NCBI RefSeq assembly: GCF_036864975.1
Contig: NZ_CP104311.1
Span: 3,368,652 to 3,432,651, forward strand
Reading direction: 5' to 3'
From: Methylococcus capsulatus
GTDB taxonomy: Bacteria; Pseudomonadota; Gammaproteobacteria; Methylococcales; Methylococcaceae
Length of the DNA: 64,000 nucleotides
Position numbers and translations under genes: made by a program. This document shows, in pieces, positions 31,510 through 40,154 of the stretch (position 1 is its first letter; each line of letters begins with the position of its first letter). The notes under the pieces were generated by a model that saw only the letters and a program-made list of their open reading frames with translations, made no database searches and was not told the DNA's origin.

Positions 31510-32157
31510 TCTCGCCGCATTCCTTTGCAACAGGTGGCGATTGATCGTGAACCGGGCATAACCGTTAGTGACATCGCCCCATCCCGCCACCGAGCGACCT
31601 GTTGGATGTTGGGCGCTCGGCGGTGCGCGGCCCCATGACCAGTAAGCCCCAAACTGTGGAACCTTGTCCGGCTTCCCCACGACGTCACGGAGACCGTCGC
31701 CGGTCAGCTCGATCTCAGACTCCGAAAAATCCATGTGCGTCGTTCTCTGAAACCTGCACGGTGTCCCTGATCAAGGTCCCGATCCTGGAATTCGATGGGT
31801 GTTCTCCAGGCATCGCAGGTGATACTTGAAAGCATCGCCCATGGGAGGATTACTCGGCCCGGTGAAAGCACATTCACTCCAGCCGGGGCGATTCGTGGTG
31901 GATTACACCCTATTTTTGCGGATAGGGCACTTCAAGGGAAGTTCATGTCACTGATTCATAATACGGTATCCTTCGTGGCTTCGTATTTGCTCCAGGCCTA
32001 GTGTTGCTCCCTCCCAAGCACGTCATGCCCTGTCGGGCTGTCCCATGTACTATACACCCGGAAAATCGTGACTGTATTTTTTGTCCTCGATATGGAAATT
32101 TCGCTGCACCAGCTAGTCAAAATTTCATGGCCTCACGAGGGCGGCAAACCGTTCCAA
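31510..32157. other. Gene-poor stretch at the right edge of the island
   Basis: About 650 bp with no gene I can support. GC rises back to the level of the rest of the window. An antisense frame at 31483-31734 and short forward frames exist but show no recognisable motif or ribosome site. The mixture of short frames resembles a decayed element, but I see no terminal repeats and cannot name one. Confidence 0.4.
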
Positions 32158-33405
32158 ATGATTTTGGCTCGTTTGGTAATTCTCGCCATACTCGGCCTGT
32201 GGCTTTCAATATCCCGGGCAGGCGTGGAGCCTTTGAGTGAGACACAAGTTATCGGCCTGTTCTATGCCCGCAATCTCTCCCTCATCGCTGCGGAATTGGG
32301 GCTGGAAACGGCACATGCGCAAAAAGTGATCGCCGCCGCCATACCGAACCCGGAACTGAGCATCTACCAGCAGGAATGGGCCCCCAATTACCCCGTTTGG
32401 CAAAACGGGCCGGCCACCTATGTGTCGGTGAGCCAGCTCATCGAAACCGCGGGAAAACGGCGACTCCGCATGGAAAACAGCCTGTTGGGCGAACAAGCCG
32501 TGGAAAGCGAGCTGCGCGATATGATCCGCACACTGACTCAGGCCTTACGCCGCGCTTACTACGGACTCCTGTTGGCGCAGGAAACGATGGATGTCGCCCA
32601 GGAACAGAGCCGTCACGTTCAACGGCTGGTCGAAGTGCAACAGAAGCGCTTCGAGGTCGGCGACATTTCGGAGCGGGACCTCACCCGGATCAAGATCGAG
32701 GCGCTGAAAGCTCAATCGGATATCGACAAAATTGCCGCCCAGCTCGTCGCGGCACGATCGCAGTTGGCGGTGTTCCTGGCCTGGCCTGACGATACCGGCA
32801 GCCTGAGTGTGAAAGACCAATGGCCGGACGGAAAGTCCTTCGAAGATCTCAAAGACGAGATGACGGCGGTGAACGCGGCCTTAGAACGACGCCCCGACCT
32901 GCTGGCGGCCAAGACGCGGTATGCGCAGGCCAAACAAGGCATCGACCTCGCCAAAGCCCAACGCATCCCCGATATCAGGGTCACTGCCGGTTTTGCCCAT
33001 GACCTCGGCAACTACGTGCAGAATTCGGCAACACTGGGTCTGAGCGTACCGTTACCCCTATTTTACAGGCAGGAAGGCGAGATCGCGCAGGCTGGCATCC
33101 GGGCGAACGACACCGAGTTACGCGTGCGGCAAACGGAAGTCGCGGTACGCTCCGAAGTGAGCACTGCCTTCGCCGCCTGGATCTCGGCAAACACCGTCGT
33201 TAAACGCTTCGAGAACGAGATCATGCAAAAGGCAAAACACATCCGGGATTCGGCCGAAATCGCATATACCAACGGGAGCACCGATATCATCGACCTTATC
33301 CAGGCCCAGCGTGATTACCGCAGTACGATCATGGACTACTACCAGGCTCAGGCCAACCGCGCCTACGCCTATGCCGATCTGAAAATGGCCATCGGCGAAG
33401 AGTAA
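32158..33405 (+). CDS. TolC/CzcC-family outer membrane efflux protein
   Basis: About 415 residues from ATG 32158, which gives a signal peptide (MILARLVILAILGLWLSISRA). The frame is open to GTG 32068 and an ATG at 32092 is also in frame, so the start is uncertain. The duplicated OEP fold is visible in paired long helices (IAAAIPNPELSIYQQEW; VAQEQSRHVQRLVEVQQKRF; LERRPDLLAAKTRYAQAKQG; FYRQEGEIAQAGIRANDTEL) and the sequence VGDISERDLTRIKIE is typical of the CzcC branch. No inner-membrane pump or adaptor is adjacent, so it is an orphan; the RND pump at 57-61 kb lacks its own outer-membrane factor. Confidence 0.82.
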   Translation: MILARLVILAILGLWLSISRAGVEPLSETQVIGLFYARNLSLIAAELGLETAHAQKVIAAAIPNPELSIYQQEWAPNYPVWQNGPATYVSVSQLIETAGKRRLRMENSLLGEQAVESELRDMIRTLTQALRRAYYGLLLAQETMDVAQEQSRHVQRLVEVQQKRFEVGDISERDLTRIKIEALKAQSDIDKIAAQLVAARSQLAVFLAWPDDTGSLSVKDQWPDGKSFEDLKDEMTAVNAALERRPDLLAAKTRYAQAKQGIDLAKAQRIPDIRVTAGFAHDLGNYVQNSATLGLSVPLPLFYRQEGEIAQAGIRANDTELRVRQTEVAVRSEVSTAFAAWISANTVVKRFENEIMQKAKHIRDSAEIAYTNGSTDIIDLIQAQRDYRSTIMDYYQAQANRAYAYADLKMAIGEE

Positions 33406-33410
33406 AAGAC

Positions 33411-33444
33411 AAAAGAGACGACCCGATGAGCAACCGGGGCGTCT
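33411..33444 (-). terminator. Probable terminator between the TolC-like gene and the Lys/Glu-rich gene
   Basis: A 10-bp stem with one mismatch (33416-33425 with 33435-33444, loop of 9) sits between convergent genes. Read on the minus strand it is followed by the T-rich run CTTTTGTCTTTT, so it most likely ends the minus-strand gene. Confidence 0.45.
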
Positions 33445-33469
33445 GACCCGACGCGACTCGAGAGGGAAA

Positions 33470-33859
33470 TCACGGAGCCTTTTCTTTTTCCTTGACGTCC
33501 GACAGGGCTTTTTTGGCTTCGTCGGCGGCTTCCCCCGCGACTTTCTTTTTTGCATCCTTCTCGGCTTTCTTCAGCTCCCGGAAAGCCTTGCGGTCAGCTT
33601 CCGCTTTCGGAGCGTCGCCGCTGATCTGCTTCGGAGGTTCGGCGTAGGGGTGCGTCTTGTTTTCCTTGATCAGGTGCTTCTCGGCCTGTTCGAGCTCTTT
33701 CGCCGCTTTCGAAGTAGCGCCTTTCGCACTGTCCTGCGCCGCCTTTTCCAGATCTTCGATCGCTTCCTCGCCCTGCTCCTCCGCGAGGGCCAGCGACGGC
33801 GATGCACTCGCAATGAGCACGGCGAGGGTCAGACCGAAAATGTTCATATCGTCTTTCAT
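33470..33859 (-). CDS. Lys/Glu-rich secreted coiled-coil protein
   Basis: A 129-residue protein with a signal peptide (MNIFGLTLAVLIASASPSLALAEE) and a mature part made almost only of Ala, Lys, Glu and Asp in heptads (KELEQAEKHLIKENK, KAFRELKKAEKDAKKKV), so a long periplasmic helix is expected. AAGGAGA at a good distance supports the start at 33859. It lies 40 bp downstream of the porin on the same strand and may be co-transcribed. Family not recognised. Confidence 0.6.
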   Translation of the reverse strand: MKDDMNIFGLTLAVLIASASPSLALAEEQGEEAIEDLEKAAQDSAKGATSKAAKELEQAEKHLIKENKTHPYAEPPKQISGDAPKAEADRKAFRELKKAEKDAKKKVAGEAADEAKKALSDVKEKEKAP

Positions 33860-33899
33860 TGCAACGTCTCCTTAGGGAATCGACCTCAGCCGAACCGGA

Positions 33900-35213
33900 T
33901 CAGAAGCTGATGACCACGTCGGTGGAAAACAGGATCTGGTCTCGCCTGTCCCCGGCATAGCCTACCGATGCACCACCGTTGTTGAATGGCTTCGCGTTGT
34001 CCGCCCAATCATAGCGTAGGTTGGGGCGGACTATCAGCCACTGCGAAGGCTTCCAGTTCAACCCCAAGGTAAATTCATAATAGCTGGATGCCGGCAGCCC
34101 GGAGCCCAGTCCGACACCGCCGACCTGACGGCCGATGGAGTAGACTCGACCAAAGTTTGCGCCACTCGCACCGAAATTCACCACGGCATCATCGTCCCTG
34201 AACCATTCTCCTCTCAGACCGATCGAGAGATCGTCCTGAATGTCGTAAAAAAGATAATTGTTGATGCCATACCAGGTTGCATCCTGCGGCTTGCCGTTGG
34301 CGCCCATCGATGCACCGTCGGCAAAGCCGTGGTCATGTTGAAAGACGTAGTGCAGGTCTTCGGTGATGTCGTGCTGGATCACCAGGCTATAGATGCTCCA
34401 TTGGTTGGAGTTGGTCTCGGAAGTGGGACCAGTGGTCCCGGAAATGTTGACCTTGGTGCCCTGGTCGTCGCTGACCCAGCCGATGCCGCCGATGCCGGAC
34501 CAGGCACCTAAGCCCTGATTGAAGCCGCCGTCCCATCCACCGGTCACGCTCCCGGTCACGACACCGCCGGTCAGAGTCCAGTTAGAGTCGATCGGATAGC
34601 TGCCCAAGAGGCCGGTATGGGTGAAGGGCTCTCCGTACTGCATCGTGTAGGCGTGCGAGTAAAAGAAATTATCCGGAGCGGTGACGACTTCGTAGCCGAT
34701 GATGGTATAGAAGTGACCGAGCTTGAGGGTCAGGCCGTTACCGATGGGCGCATAGACCGAGGCGTAGGCCTGGGGCAACGCGGTACGGTAGTACTTGATG
34801 TTGCTGGCATTGAGATGCAGGTCCCAATTGCCCTGGGGAGCACCATAGGTTTGGGTATAAGCTGCATCGGTGCCATACATGAAGTCGAAACGACCACCGA
34901 AGTCCCAGTCATCCCCCGAGGTTGCCACTGCCCGTTCCAGATAGACGTAGAGCTGGTTCATCTGCAACTCGGCCGAGCGGTCGCCAAACGATACCGGGCC
35001 GTTCCATTTACTGTTGGTGAAGTTCGTCGACACCCCCGTATCGATCCAGCCACCCCACTTCACACCCCACTCCTCGAACGGCTGCACGTTGGCGCCGTCG
35101 GTCGCCCAGTCCAGCAACCCCGTCGTTTCAGCGAAGTCCTTCGCTTCCCCACCGGCGGAAAGTGTCGCCAGGATCCCGAACACCAGTGGTCTCAGTTCGA
35201 CTGTTTGAGTCAT
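33900..35213 (-). CDS. BBP2/OmpL-like outer membrane porin
   Basis: A 437-residue putative beta-barrel. The N-terminus has a signal-like stretch (LVFGILATLSAGGEA), then the characteristic opening of BBP2 porins (GWIDTGVSTNFTNSK, DWDFGGRFDFMYGTDA) and many amphipathic strands ending in ILFSTDVVISF with a terminal Phe. Three ATG codons are in tandem (35211-35219); the ribosome site AGGAG at 35220-35224 fits best with the innermost one at 35213. Substrate unknown. It may form a unit with the Lys/Glu-rich gene that follows. Confidence 0.72.
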   Translation of the reverse strand: MTQTVELRPLVFGILATLSAGGEAKDFAETTGLLDWATDGANVQPFEEWGVKWGGWIDTGVSTNFTNSKWNGPVSFGDRSAELQMNQLYVYLERAVATSGDDWDFGGRFDFMYGTDAAYTQTYGAPQGNWDLHLNASNIKYYRTALPQAYASVYAPIGNGLTLKLGHFYTIIGYEVVTAPDNFFYSHAYTMQYGEPFTHTGLLGSYPIDSNWTLTGGVVTGSVTGGWDGGFNQGLGAWSGIGGIGWVSDDQGTKVNISGTTGPTSETNSNQWSIYSLVIQHDITEDLHYVFQHDHGFADGASMGANGKPQDATWYGINNYLFYDIQDDLSIGLRGEWFRDDDAVVNFGASGANFGRVYSIGRQVGGVGLGSGLPASSYYEFTLGLNWKPSQWLIVRPNLRYDWADNAKPFNNGGASVGYAGDRRDQILFSTDVVISF

Positions 35214-35219
35214 CATCAT

Positions 35220-35590
35220 CTCCTGTTGGTTCTGCAGCGTTGTCTTGGATCGCCACTCTCACCTGAAGCTTAAGCACAGGATATGCCATCTCAAAAATAC
35301 CCACCAAACAGCGAATTAGAGCAGATTACAACATCGTGATCCGCTAATGATTGCACCACAATGATGCAGCTGTGCTCCATGTTTGCACTAACGCAACAAA
35401 AACCGACTTATCACCAACACCGTTGTTTCGGCGCATCCCGCAACCACCCCCATACCGCAACGCCCGGCATTGCGCTAAAGTGTGACACCGTTTTTTGCCG
35501 CATCCGCCCCGCCGAACAGCGTCACCGCCTTAAGGCGCGCCCTGCGGGGTCTTCCGGATAAAGCATTTTCAGACGACCGATTCACGAGCT
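35220..35590. other. Divergent promoter region between porin and lipoprotein
   Basis: About 370 bp between divergent genes, with an AT-rich centre at 35280-35420. It must hold promoters for both sides, but I cannot pick convincing hexamers or operators. No repeats or RNA gene seen. Confidence 0.4.
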
Positions 35591-36079
35591 ATGCGGCACC
35601 CTACGGCTATCGTCAACATCGCGCTGCTTATAGGGAACGTCCTCACCGGCTGCGCGGCGATCAGGACCCGCACCCCGGAAGGGAGTGACGTCACCATGAA
35701 CGAAAAGGAATTCGCAACCTACGTCGAACACGTTTTCCGCCATCACAACCGGGTATTGAACGAGCTGATCACTTCGGAGAATACCGCCGTGGCGAACGGC
35801 GACGTCGATGCCGGCGAACTGGAGGATGCCGAAACGGACATGATCCGCACCTGCGATCCCCTCAATGAAGTCGTCGCCGCGGAAGCCGAACAGCACCATG
35901 CCAGCTTTTCCACCCTGATGAAGCTCGCGGACGTCGTACCGGAGTGCGAGTCCCTGACCCGTGAGCTGGAAGCCCTGTTGCACCCGGTTCCCGCATCGCT
36001 CACCGATACGAACACCAACAAAAGCGGCGGTGAAACCTCGGGTACCGCCGGCGGGCCCGCTAGTGATACTGCGCCCTGA
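35591..36079 (+). CDS. Hypothetical lipoprotein
   Basis: A 162-residue protein with a lipoprotein signal (IVNIALLIGNVLTGCAAI, Cys 21). The mature part is acidic and helical, with many His and Glu (YVEHVFRHHNRVLNEL, VVAAEAEQHHASFSTLM), and ends in a Gly/Thr/Ser-rich tail. The His/Glu spacing would allow metal binding, but this is speculation. Its last 20 bp overlap the 3' end of mltB on the other strand. No family recognised. Confidence 0.6.
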   Translation: MRHPTAIVNIALLIGNVLTGCAAIRTRTPEGSDVTMNEKEFATYVEHVFRHHNRVLNELITSENTAVANGDVDAGELEDAETDMIRTCDPLNEVVAAEAEQHHASFSTLMKLADVVPECESLTRELEALLHPVPASLTDTNTNKSGGETSGTAGGPASDTAP

Positions 36080-37175
36080 TGGCCTGCGCCAGTTCGTGCA
36101 CGGCCATGGCATAGTAGGTACTGTTGTTGTAACGAGTGATCACATAGAAATTCGGCAGGCCCAGCCAATACTCGTCGCCTGCGTGCGCGCGCAGCCGCAA
36201 CAGACTGACGGGCGTCGCCGCATCCAGGACTCCACGGGGTGCGACCCCGCTGCGGCTAAGTTCGGCCACCGAATAACGGGTGTGGTAGCCGGTTTCAAGC
36301 TCGCAGGTCCCGCCGGATTTCAAGACCGCCGGGATCACGACCCCCTCCCCGCTCTGCCAGCCGTGCGCAGCGAAATAATTGGCGACGCTGCCGATGGCGT
36401 CCGCAGGCTGCCAGAGGTCTTTCCTGCCGTCGCCGTCGAAATCGACCGCCCACTCCAAAAAGCTGCTCGGCATGAACTGCCCCAGCCCCATGGCACCAGC
36501 GAAAGAGCCTTTCGGTTGCGCGGGATCGAACCGTTCCTGCCTCGCCATCAGCAGGAATTTCTCCAGCTCCTCCGCGAAATAATCGGCACGCCGCGGCGAA
36601 TCGAACGCCAGGGTCGTCAACGCATCCAATACCCGGTGGCTGCCGAGATTGGCCCCGTAGGCCGTCTCCACACCCATGATGCCGAGGATGTATTCCGGCG
36701 GCACACCGTAGCGCTCGCTGGCCTGCCGCAAGGTGCCGGCATGCCGGCGCCAGAAATCGACGCCGCGGGCAATGTGCAGAGAGTCCAGGAACTGGGCACG
36801 ATAGCGCGACCACCCCCCCGGACTGGGCGGCCCCGGCTTGGATTCCTTGCGCATGTAGTTGATCGTCCAGGTTTTGCGCTGCGCCTGAGAAAACAGACCG
36901 TTCAGATAGTCGCGCGGAAACCCGTGCTGCTGCGCCATCCTGGCGATGAACCGGTCGAGCGCCGGATAACCGGCATAATCGCCCGTCACCCTACGCGCCG
37001 AATAGCCTCCTTTCAGCGGTGTGCCTGATTCGGTCAGGGTGAGACCCGCCCGGGGTGCAGACACGACACCACTGTCTGTAACGGTAGCGCGCCGGGCCGG
37101 GCGATCGGAAGCACAGCCCGCCAACAGGGCAAGCCAGACGAATATTGCAGGGGATACCAAAGATCGAAGATGCAT
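36060..37175 (-). CDS. mltB: Lytic murein transglycosylase B-type lipoprotein
   Basis: A 371-residue GH103 enzyme. The lipobox is LALLAGC; the SLT/MltB fold shows the catalytic Glu in ILGIMGVETAYGANLGSHRV, then MGLGQFMPSSFLEWAVDFDGDGRKDLW, which carries the calcium-binding DxDGDG loop of MltB. It cleaves the glycan strands of peptidoglycan and releases 1,6-anhydromuropeptides. ATG 37175 is preferred to the TTG at 37181; neither has a strong ribosome site. It is divergent from a second transglycosylase gene 162 bp away. Confidence 0.92.
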   Translation of the reverse strand: MHLRSLVSPAIFVWLALLAGCASDRPARRATVTDSGVVSAPRAGLTLTESGTPLKGGYSARRVTGDYAGYPALDRFIARMAQQHGFPRDYLNGLFSQAQRKTWTINYMRKESKPGPPSPGGWSRYRAQFLDSLHIARGVDFWRRHAGTLRQASERYGVPPEYILGIMGVETAYGANLGSHRVLDALTTLAFDSPRRADYFAEELEKFLLMARQERFDPAQPKGSFAGAMGLGQFMPSSFLEWAVDFDGDGRKDLWQPADAIGSVANYFAAHGWQSGEGVVIPAVLKSGGTCELETGYHTRYSVAELSRSGVAPRGVLDAATPVSLLRLRAHAGDEYWLGLPNFYVITRYNNSTYYAMAVHELAQAIRAQYH

Positions 37176-37337
37176 GGCCAAGAGGATGTCCCAGTTACGC
37201 CCCGCTGCCGAGAGGGCGGACCGGACATTCTAATCCATCACCCGCCCGATGGCTGGCGTGCCAACCTGTCCGGACGGTATCCTTCACCCAGTCAATCCGT
37301 GCAGACCTCCGCCCTGGATCAGATACAATCTTCGCCG

Positions 37338-38453
37338 ATGGAACCCGATTCCGCACCGAAACCGCCGGACCCGCCCGCTCCCAAGCCCCGGCCGAAAAGG
37401 CAATCCAAGCCGCGGCGCCGCAAGAAGAAAAAAAAGAGCATCCCGGCCTGGAAACGCACGGCCATGCTCGGCACCGAAGCGGGTTCACTGACGGCCGCGT
37501 CGCTGGTGGCGATCATCGCCGCGCTGGGCCGTTCGGCGGACTGGTTTTCCGGTACCGGCTTCTGGGCGCATCTGCTGCCCTTCGCGGCGATGGTGCTCGC
37601 CTTGGCGCTCGCGCACGCCCTGGCCCTCCGCCTCTGGTTCCTCATCCGCTCCTGGCTCGCTGGAAAAGCCGAAATCCTGCCACCGATCCTGGCCGTGCTC
37701 GTTGCCGCCGGCGCCGGCACCCATGCTGCCCACGAAGCGTTTCGACACGAACTCCGCGGTCTGCGGACCTTGGTCGGCGGCAAAGAGGAAGCCGAACGTA
37801 TCACCCTCTCCCACCAGGTCTTCGCCGCCTACCGGCGCTCCAACCTGGCCGATCTGCAGCGGCTGATCGAGCGGAGCCAGCTCTTCTGGCCCGCCATCCA
37901 GGAAGCTGCGGCGAGTTTCGGCGTCGACACGGAACTCCTGCTCGGCGTCGCTTCCACGGAGTCCTCGTTTCTACCCCGCGACAGCAAAGACGGCGGTCGC
38001 GGGCTGTTCCAGATCACCGCGGCGCCGGCGCCGGCGGTGGAAGCCGCCCGGAAACGGCTCGACGCCGACCGGCTGGACCTGGCGAACCCGCGCCACAACG
38101 CCTACGTCGGCGCGGCCACCTTCCGGCACTACCTAGCCGAAATGCACGGCGATCTGTTTCTCGCGCTGCTGGCCTACAACATCGGCCCCAAGAATGGCGG
38201 TCTCCAATCGATCATGAACCAATACGGAGCCCGCGACTTCGTCACCATCCAGCCCTATCTGCAAAACCTGCCGCGGGACTATCCGATCCGGGTACTGAGT
38301 TCGGCCCTTGCCTTCCGGCTCTGGCGGCTGGACGGTAAGCTGCCGCGTTACGAGGAAGGCAGCAACGCCATGCGTATCCAAAACGTGGGCATTCCCGGTC
38401 TCGACCCTGGCCGGCCGGACCATTCGCCACTGAGCGCGGCGCTGTTGCGTTGA
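37338..38453 (+). CDS. Membrane-bound SLT-domain lytic transglycosylase with polybasic N-terminus
   Basis: A 371-residue protein. Residues 1-40 are Pro/Lys/Arg-rich (KPRPKRQSKPRRRKKKKKS), then two or three membrane helices (AASLVAIIAALGRS, LLPFAAMVLALALAHALAL, PILAVLVAAGAGTHAA), then a periplasmic SLT domain: LLLGVASTESSFLPRDSKDG with the catalytic Glu, GRGLFQITAAPAP and LALLAYNIGPKNGG. The usual Pxx motif GLMQ is GLFQ here. The ATG at 37338 follows a long upstream open frame that looks noncoding. The basic cytoplasmic segment is unusual for an SLT enzyme and may contact DNA, lipid head groups or another acidic partner. Confidence 0.8.
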   Translation: MEPDSAPKPPDPPAPKPRPKRQSKPRRRKKKKKSIPAWKRTAMLGTEAGSLTAASLVAIIAALGRSADWFSGTGFWAHLLPFAAMVLALALAHALALRLWFLIRSWLAGKAEILPPILAVLVAAGAGTHAAHEAFRHELRGLRTLVGGKEEAERITLSHQVFAAYRRSNLADLQRLIERSQLFWPAIQEAAASFGVDTELLLGVASTESSFLPRDSKDGGRGLFQITAAPAPAVEAARKRLDADRLDLANPRHNAYVGAATFRHYLAEMHGDLFLALLAYNIGPKNGGLQSIMNQYGARDFVTIQPYLQNLPRDYPIRVLSSALAFRLWRLDGKLPRYEEGSNAMRIQNVGIPGLDPGRPDHSPLSAALLR

Positions 38454-38457
38454 GCGG

Positions 38458-39219
38458 TCACCTCCCCGCCAACCGTGCCCGCACCACCTCGCGTATCTCG
38501 TCCACCGGATCGTCGAGCAGTTCCCGCAGGGTTTCCGGCGGCGCCTTGGCGGCGGCAAGGTAGCGGATCAGCCATTCGCGGTCGCGCAGCAGCAGCGTCG
38601 CGCTTTCCGGGTCCATCCGCTCGGCGACGATCTGGCGGACCTGGAGGTTTTCATCGTAAGCCATCAGGGCGAGGCTCTGAGGCGGCAACCGCCGCGCCAC
38701 TTCCTTGCGCACCTGCTCGTCCGGATCGGAGATCATGCGGAACAATCGGCCCGCCGGCATCCGCCGCGCCACGTAAACCCGTACCAGGTAATCCGAGTCT
38801 CCCACCATCGCCTCCAGCCGCTCCGCCGGCAGGCGGTCGGCCACTGTGATCCGGACTTCACGGTCGACGTCGTGCATCAGGGCCTCCAGCCAATCCACCG
38901 GCACGCGATAGGCCACGCTGCGCCGGACCGCCTCATCATCGTCGAACAACAGCGGCTTGAGTGCGTTCTGGCTGGCATAGCGGGCGGCGACGGCCCGGTG
39001 CTCCCACCGGGAATCGAAAAGATAACGCTCGGCAAGGGCCGGATTGCGCTTCAGGAAACCATCGATCCGCCGGCTATTCTGAACCTGGATACAGGCTTCG
39101 GCCGGATCGCAGCGACCCGAGGCCAACAGGTCCTTCTGGAACTCGCAGGCGCTGCAGTCCGGCGCCGAGGCGGGAGTCGTCCCGGCTGTCGCGGCATTAT
39201 CGGTGACCGGCTCAGGCAT
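38458..39219 (-). CDS. 4Fe-4S-binding leucine-rich-repeat-variant (LRV) protein
   Basis: A 253-residue protein. Residues 20-45 hold four cysteines (CSACEFQKDLLASGRC then DPAEAC), the pattern of the LRV_FeS domain, and the rest is a run of about eight 24-residue LRV repeats (VRRSVAYRVPVDWLEALMHD; VRITVADRLPAERLEAMVGD; VRKEVARRLPPQSLALMAYD). The founding member comes from the nif region of Azotobacter vinelandii and binds a [4Fe-4S] cluster; its role is not known. The ATG overlaps the end of the rhodanese-ankyrin gene by 8 bp, so the two proteins are made together. Confidence 0.85.
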   Translation of the reverse strand: MPEPVTDNAATAGTTPASAPDCSACEFQKDLLASGRCDPAEACIQVQNSRRIDGFLKRNPALAERYLFDSRWEHRAVAARYASQNALKPLLFDDDEAVRRSVAYRVPVDWLEALMHDVDREVRITVADRLPAERLEAMVGDSDYLVRVYVARRMPAGRLFRMISDPDEQVRKEVARRLPPQSLALMAYDENLQVRQIVAERMDPESATLLLRDREWLIRYLAAAKAPPETLRELLDDPVDEIREVVRARLAGR

Positions 39220-39973
39220 GGCTTTCACGCCGTTGCGCCCGCCGCAGCAGGTACAGAATCTCGATGTTCGCCGCAAGATCCAGGGCAGTGAAATCATCCT
39301 CCGTCCGGATGCCGGGATCGGCGCCGCGGTCGAGTAAGAGCGATACGACCTCGGTCCTGCCGGATGAAGCAGCGAAAATGAGGGCGGTCGCGCCTGACGG
39401 ATTGCGGCGGTCCGGATCGACGCCGGCGTCCAGCACCGCCGCGATGGTTGGAAGATCGCCGCTGTAGCACGCCGCCCACAGGGCGTCGTTGCCGTAGGCG
39501 TCGGTCACCGTCAGATCGGCCCCGGCGGCGGCGAGCGCCTCGACGACGTCGGCCCTTCCCATCTGGCAGGCTTTGATGAGGGGCCACGTCTCCCCCGCCT
39601 GACAGTTCGGCTCGCCCGGCTCGAAACCGTGATCGCGGAGCCAAGCGGCCAGTGGATCGGCTAGCGTCTGTCCTTGCGCCGTGTCGGCATGCCAGGCTTC
39701 GAAACCGCCGTCCAGACTGTATACTTCGCCGAAACCGAAGTCGGCGAACATCTGGGCGATATCCTGGCTGGCGATGCCGTGATAGCAGTAGACGAGCAAA
39801 GGCCTGTCGCGCGGCAGGCTTCTGCGCAGTTCCAGCGGATTGAGATCGGAGAACAGCAGTGCGCCGGTTATATGGCTGCGGCGGTAGGCGCCGGCATCGC
39901 GGACGTCGAGCAGCAGCGGCTCTTTCGTCGCGATCAGCTCGCGCGCTTCACGTGTCGATATGCGTCGGTACAT
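39212..39973 (-). CDS. Rhodanese-ankyrin fusion protein
   Basis: A 253-residue protein. Residues 1-~105 are a rhodanese domain (EPLLLDVRDAGAYRRSHI; active loop YCYHGIASQD with the persulfide Cys), and residues ~130-250 are four ankyrin repeats (YGNDALWAACYSGDLPTIAA; SGATALIFAASSGRTEVVSL). The ATG at 39973 gives the rhodanese opening MYRRISTREARELI. It is translationally coupled to the LRV/FeS gene. Rhodanese genes accompany nitrogenase cofactor genes in Azotobacter, so a sulfur-delivery role linked to Fe-S or nitrogen metabolism is possible; no nif gene is in this window. Confidence 0.83.
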   Translation of the reverse strand: MYRRISTREARELIATKEPLLLDVRDAGAYRRSHITGALLFSDLNPLELRRSLPRDRPLLVYCYHGIASQDIAQMFADFGFGEVYSLDGGFEAWHADTAQGQTLADPLAAWLRDHGFEPGEPNCQAGETWPLIKACQMGRADVVEALAAAGADLTVTDAYGNDALWAACYSGDLPTIAAVLDAGVDPDRRNPSGATALIFAASSGRTEVVSLLLDRGADPGIRTEDDFTALDLAANIEILYLLRRAQRRESHA

Positions 39974-40154
39974 CGTACAGTGTCGGATCGGTTGTAGGAT
40001 TTGGGACAATGGCCGCGGCGCTCCCACCCGGCGGGAACCGGGCGGTAAGGCCTCGCGCGTAGCGGTGACGGCGGATGTCTCAACCACTATCGAGCAAATT
40101 CTCTGCCAGACCCCCATTCACCACGAAAATGACAACATCTGGAGGCCAGTGACG

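Noticed and set aside
31483..31734. Possible transposase or intron remnant
   Set aside because: No motif, terminal repeat or catalytic residues that I can name, so listed only as gene-poor sequence.
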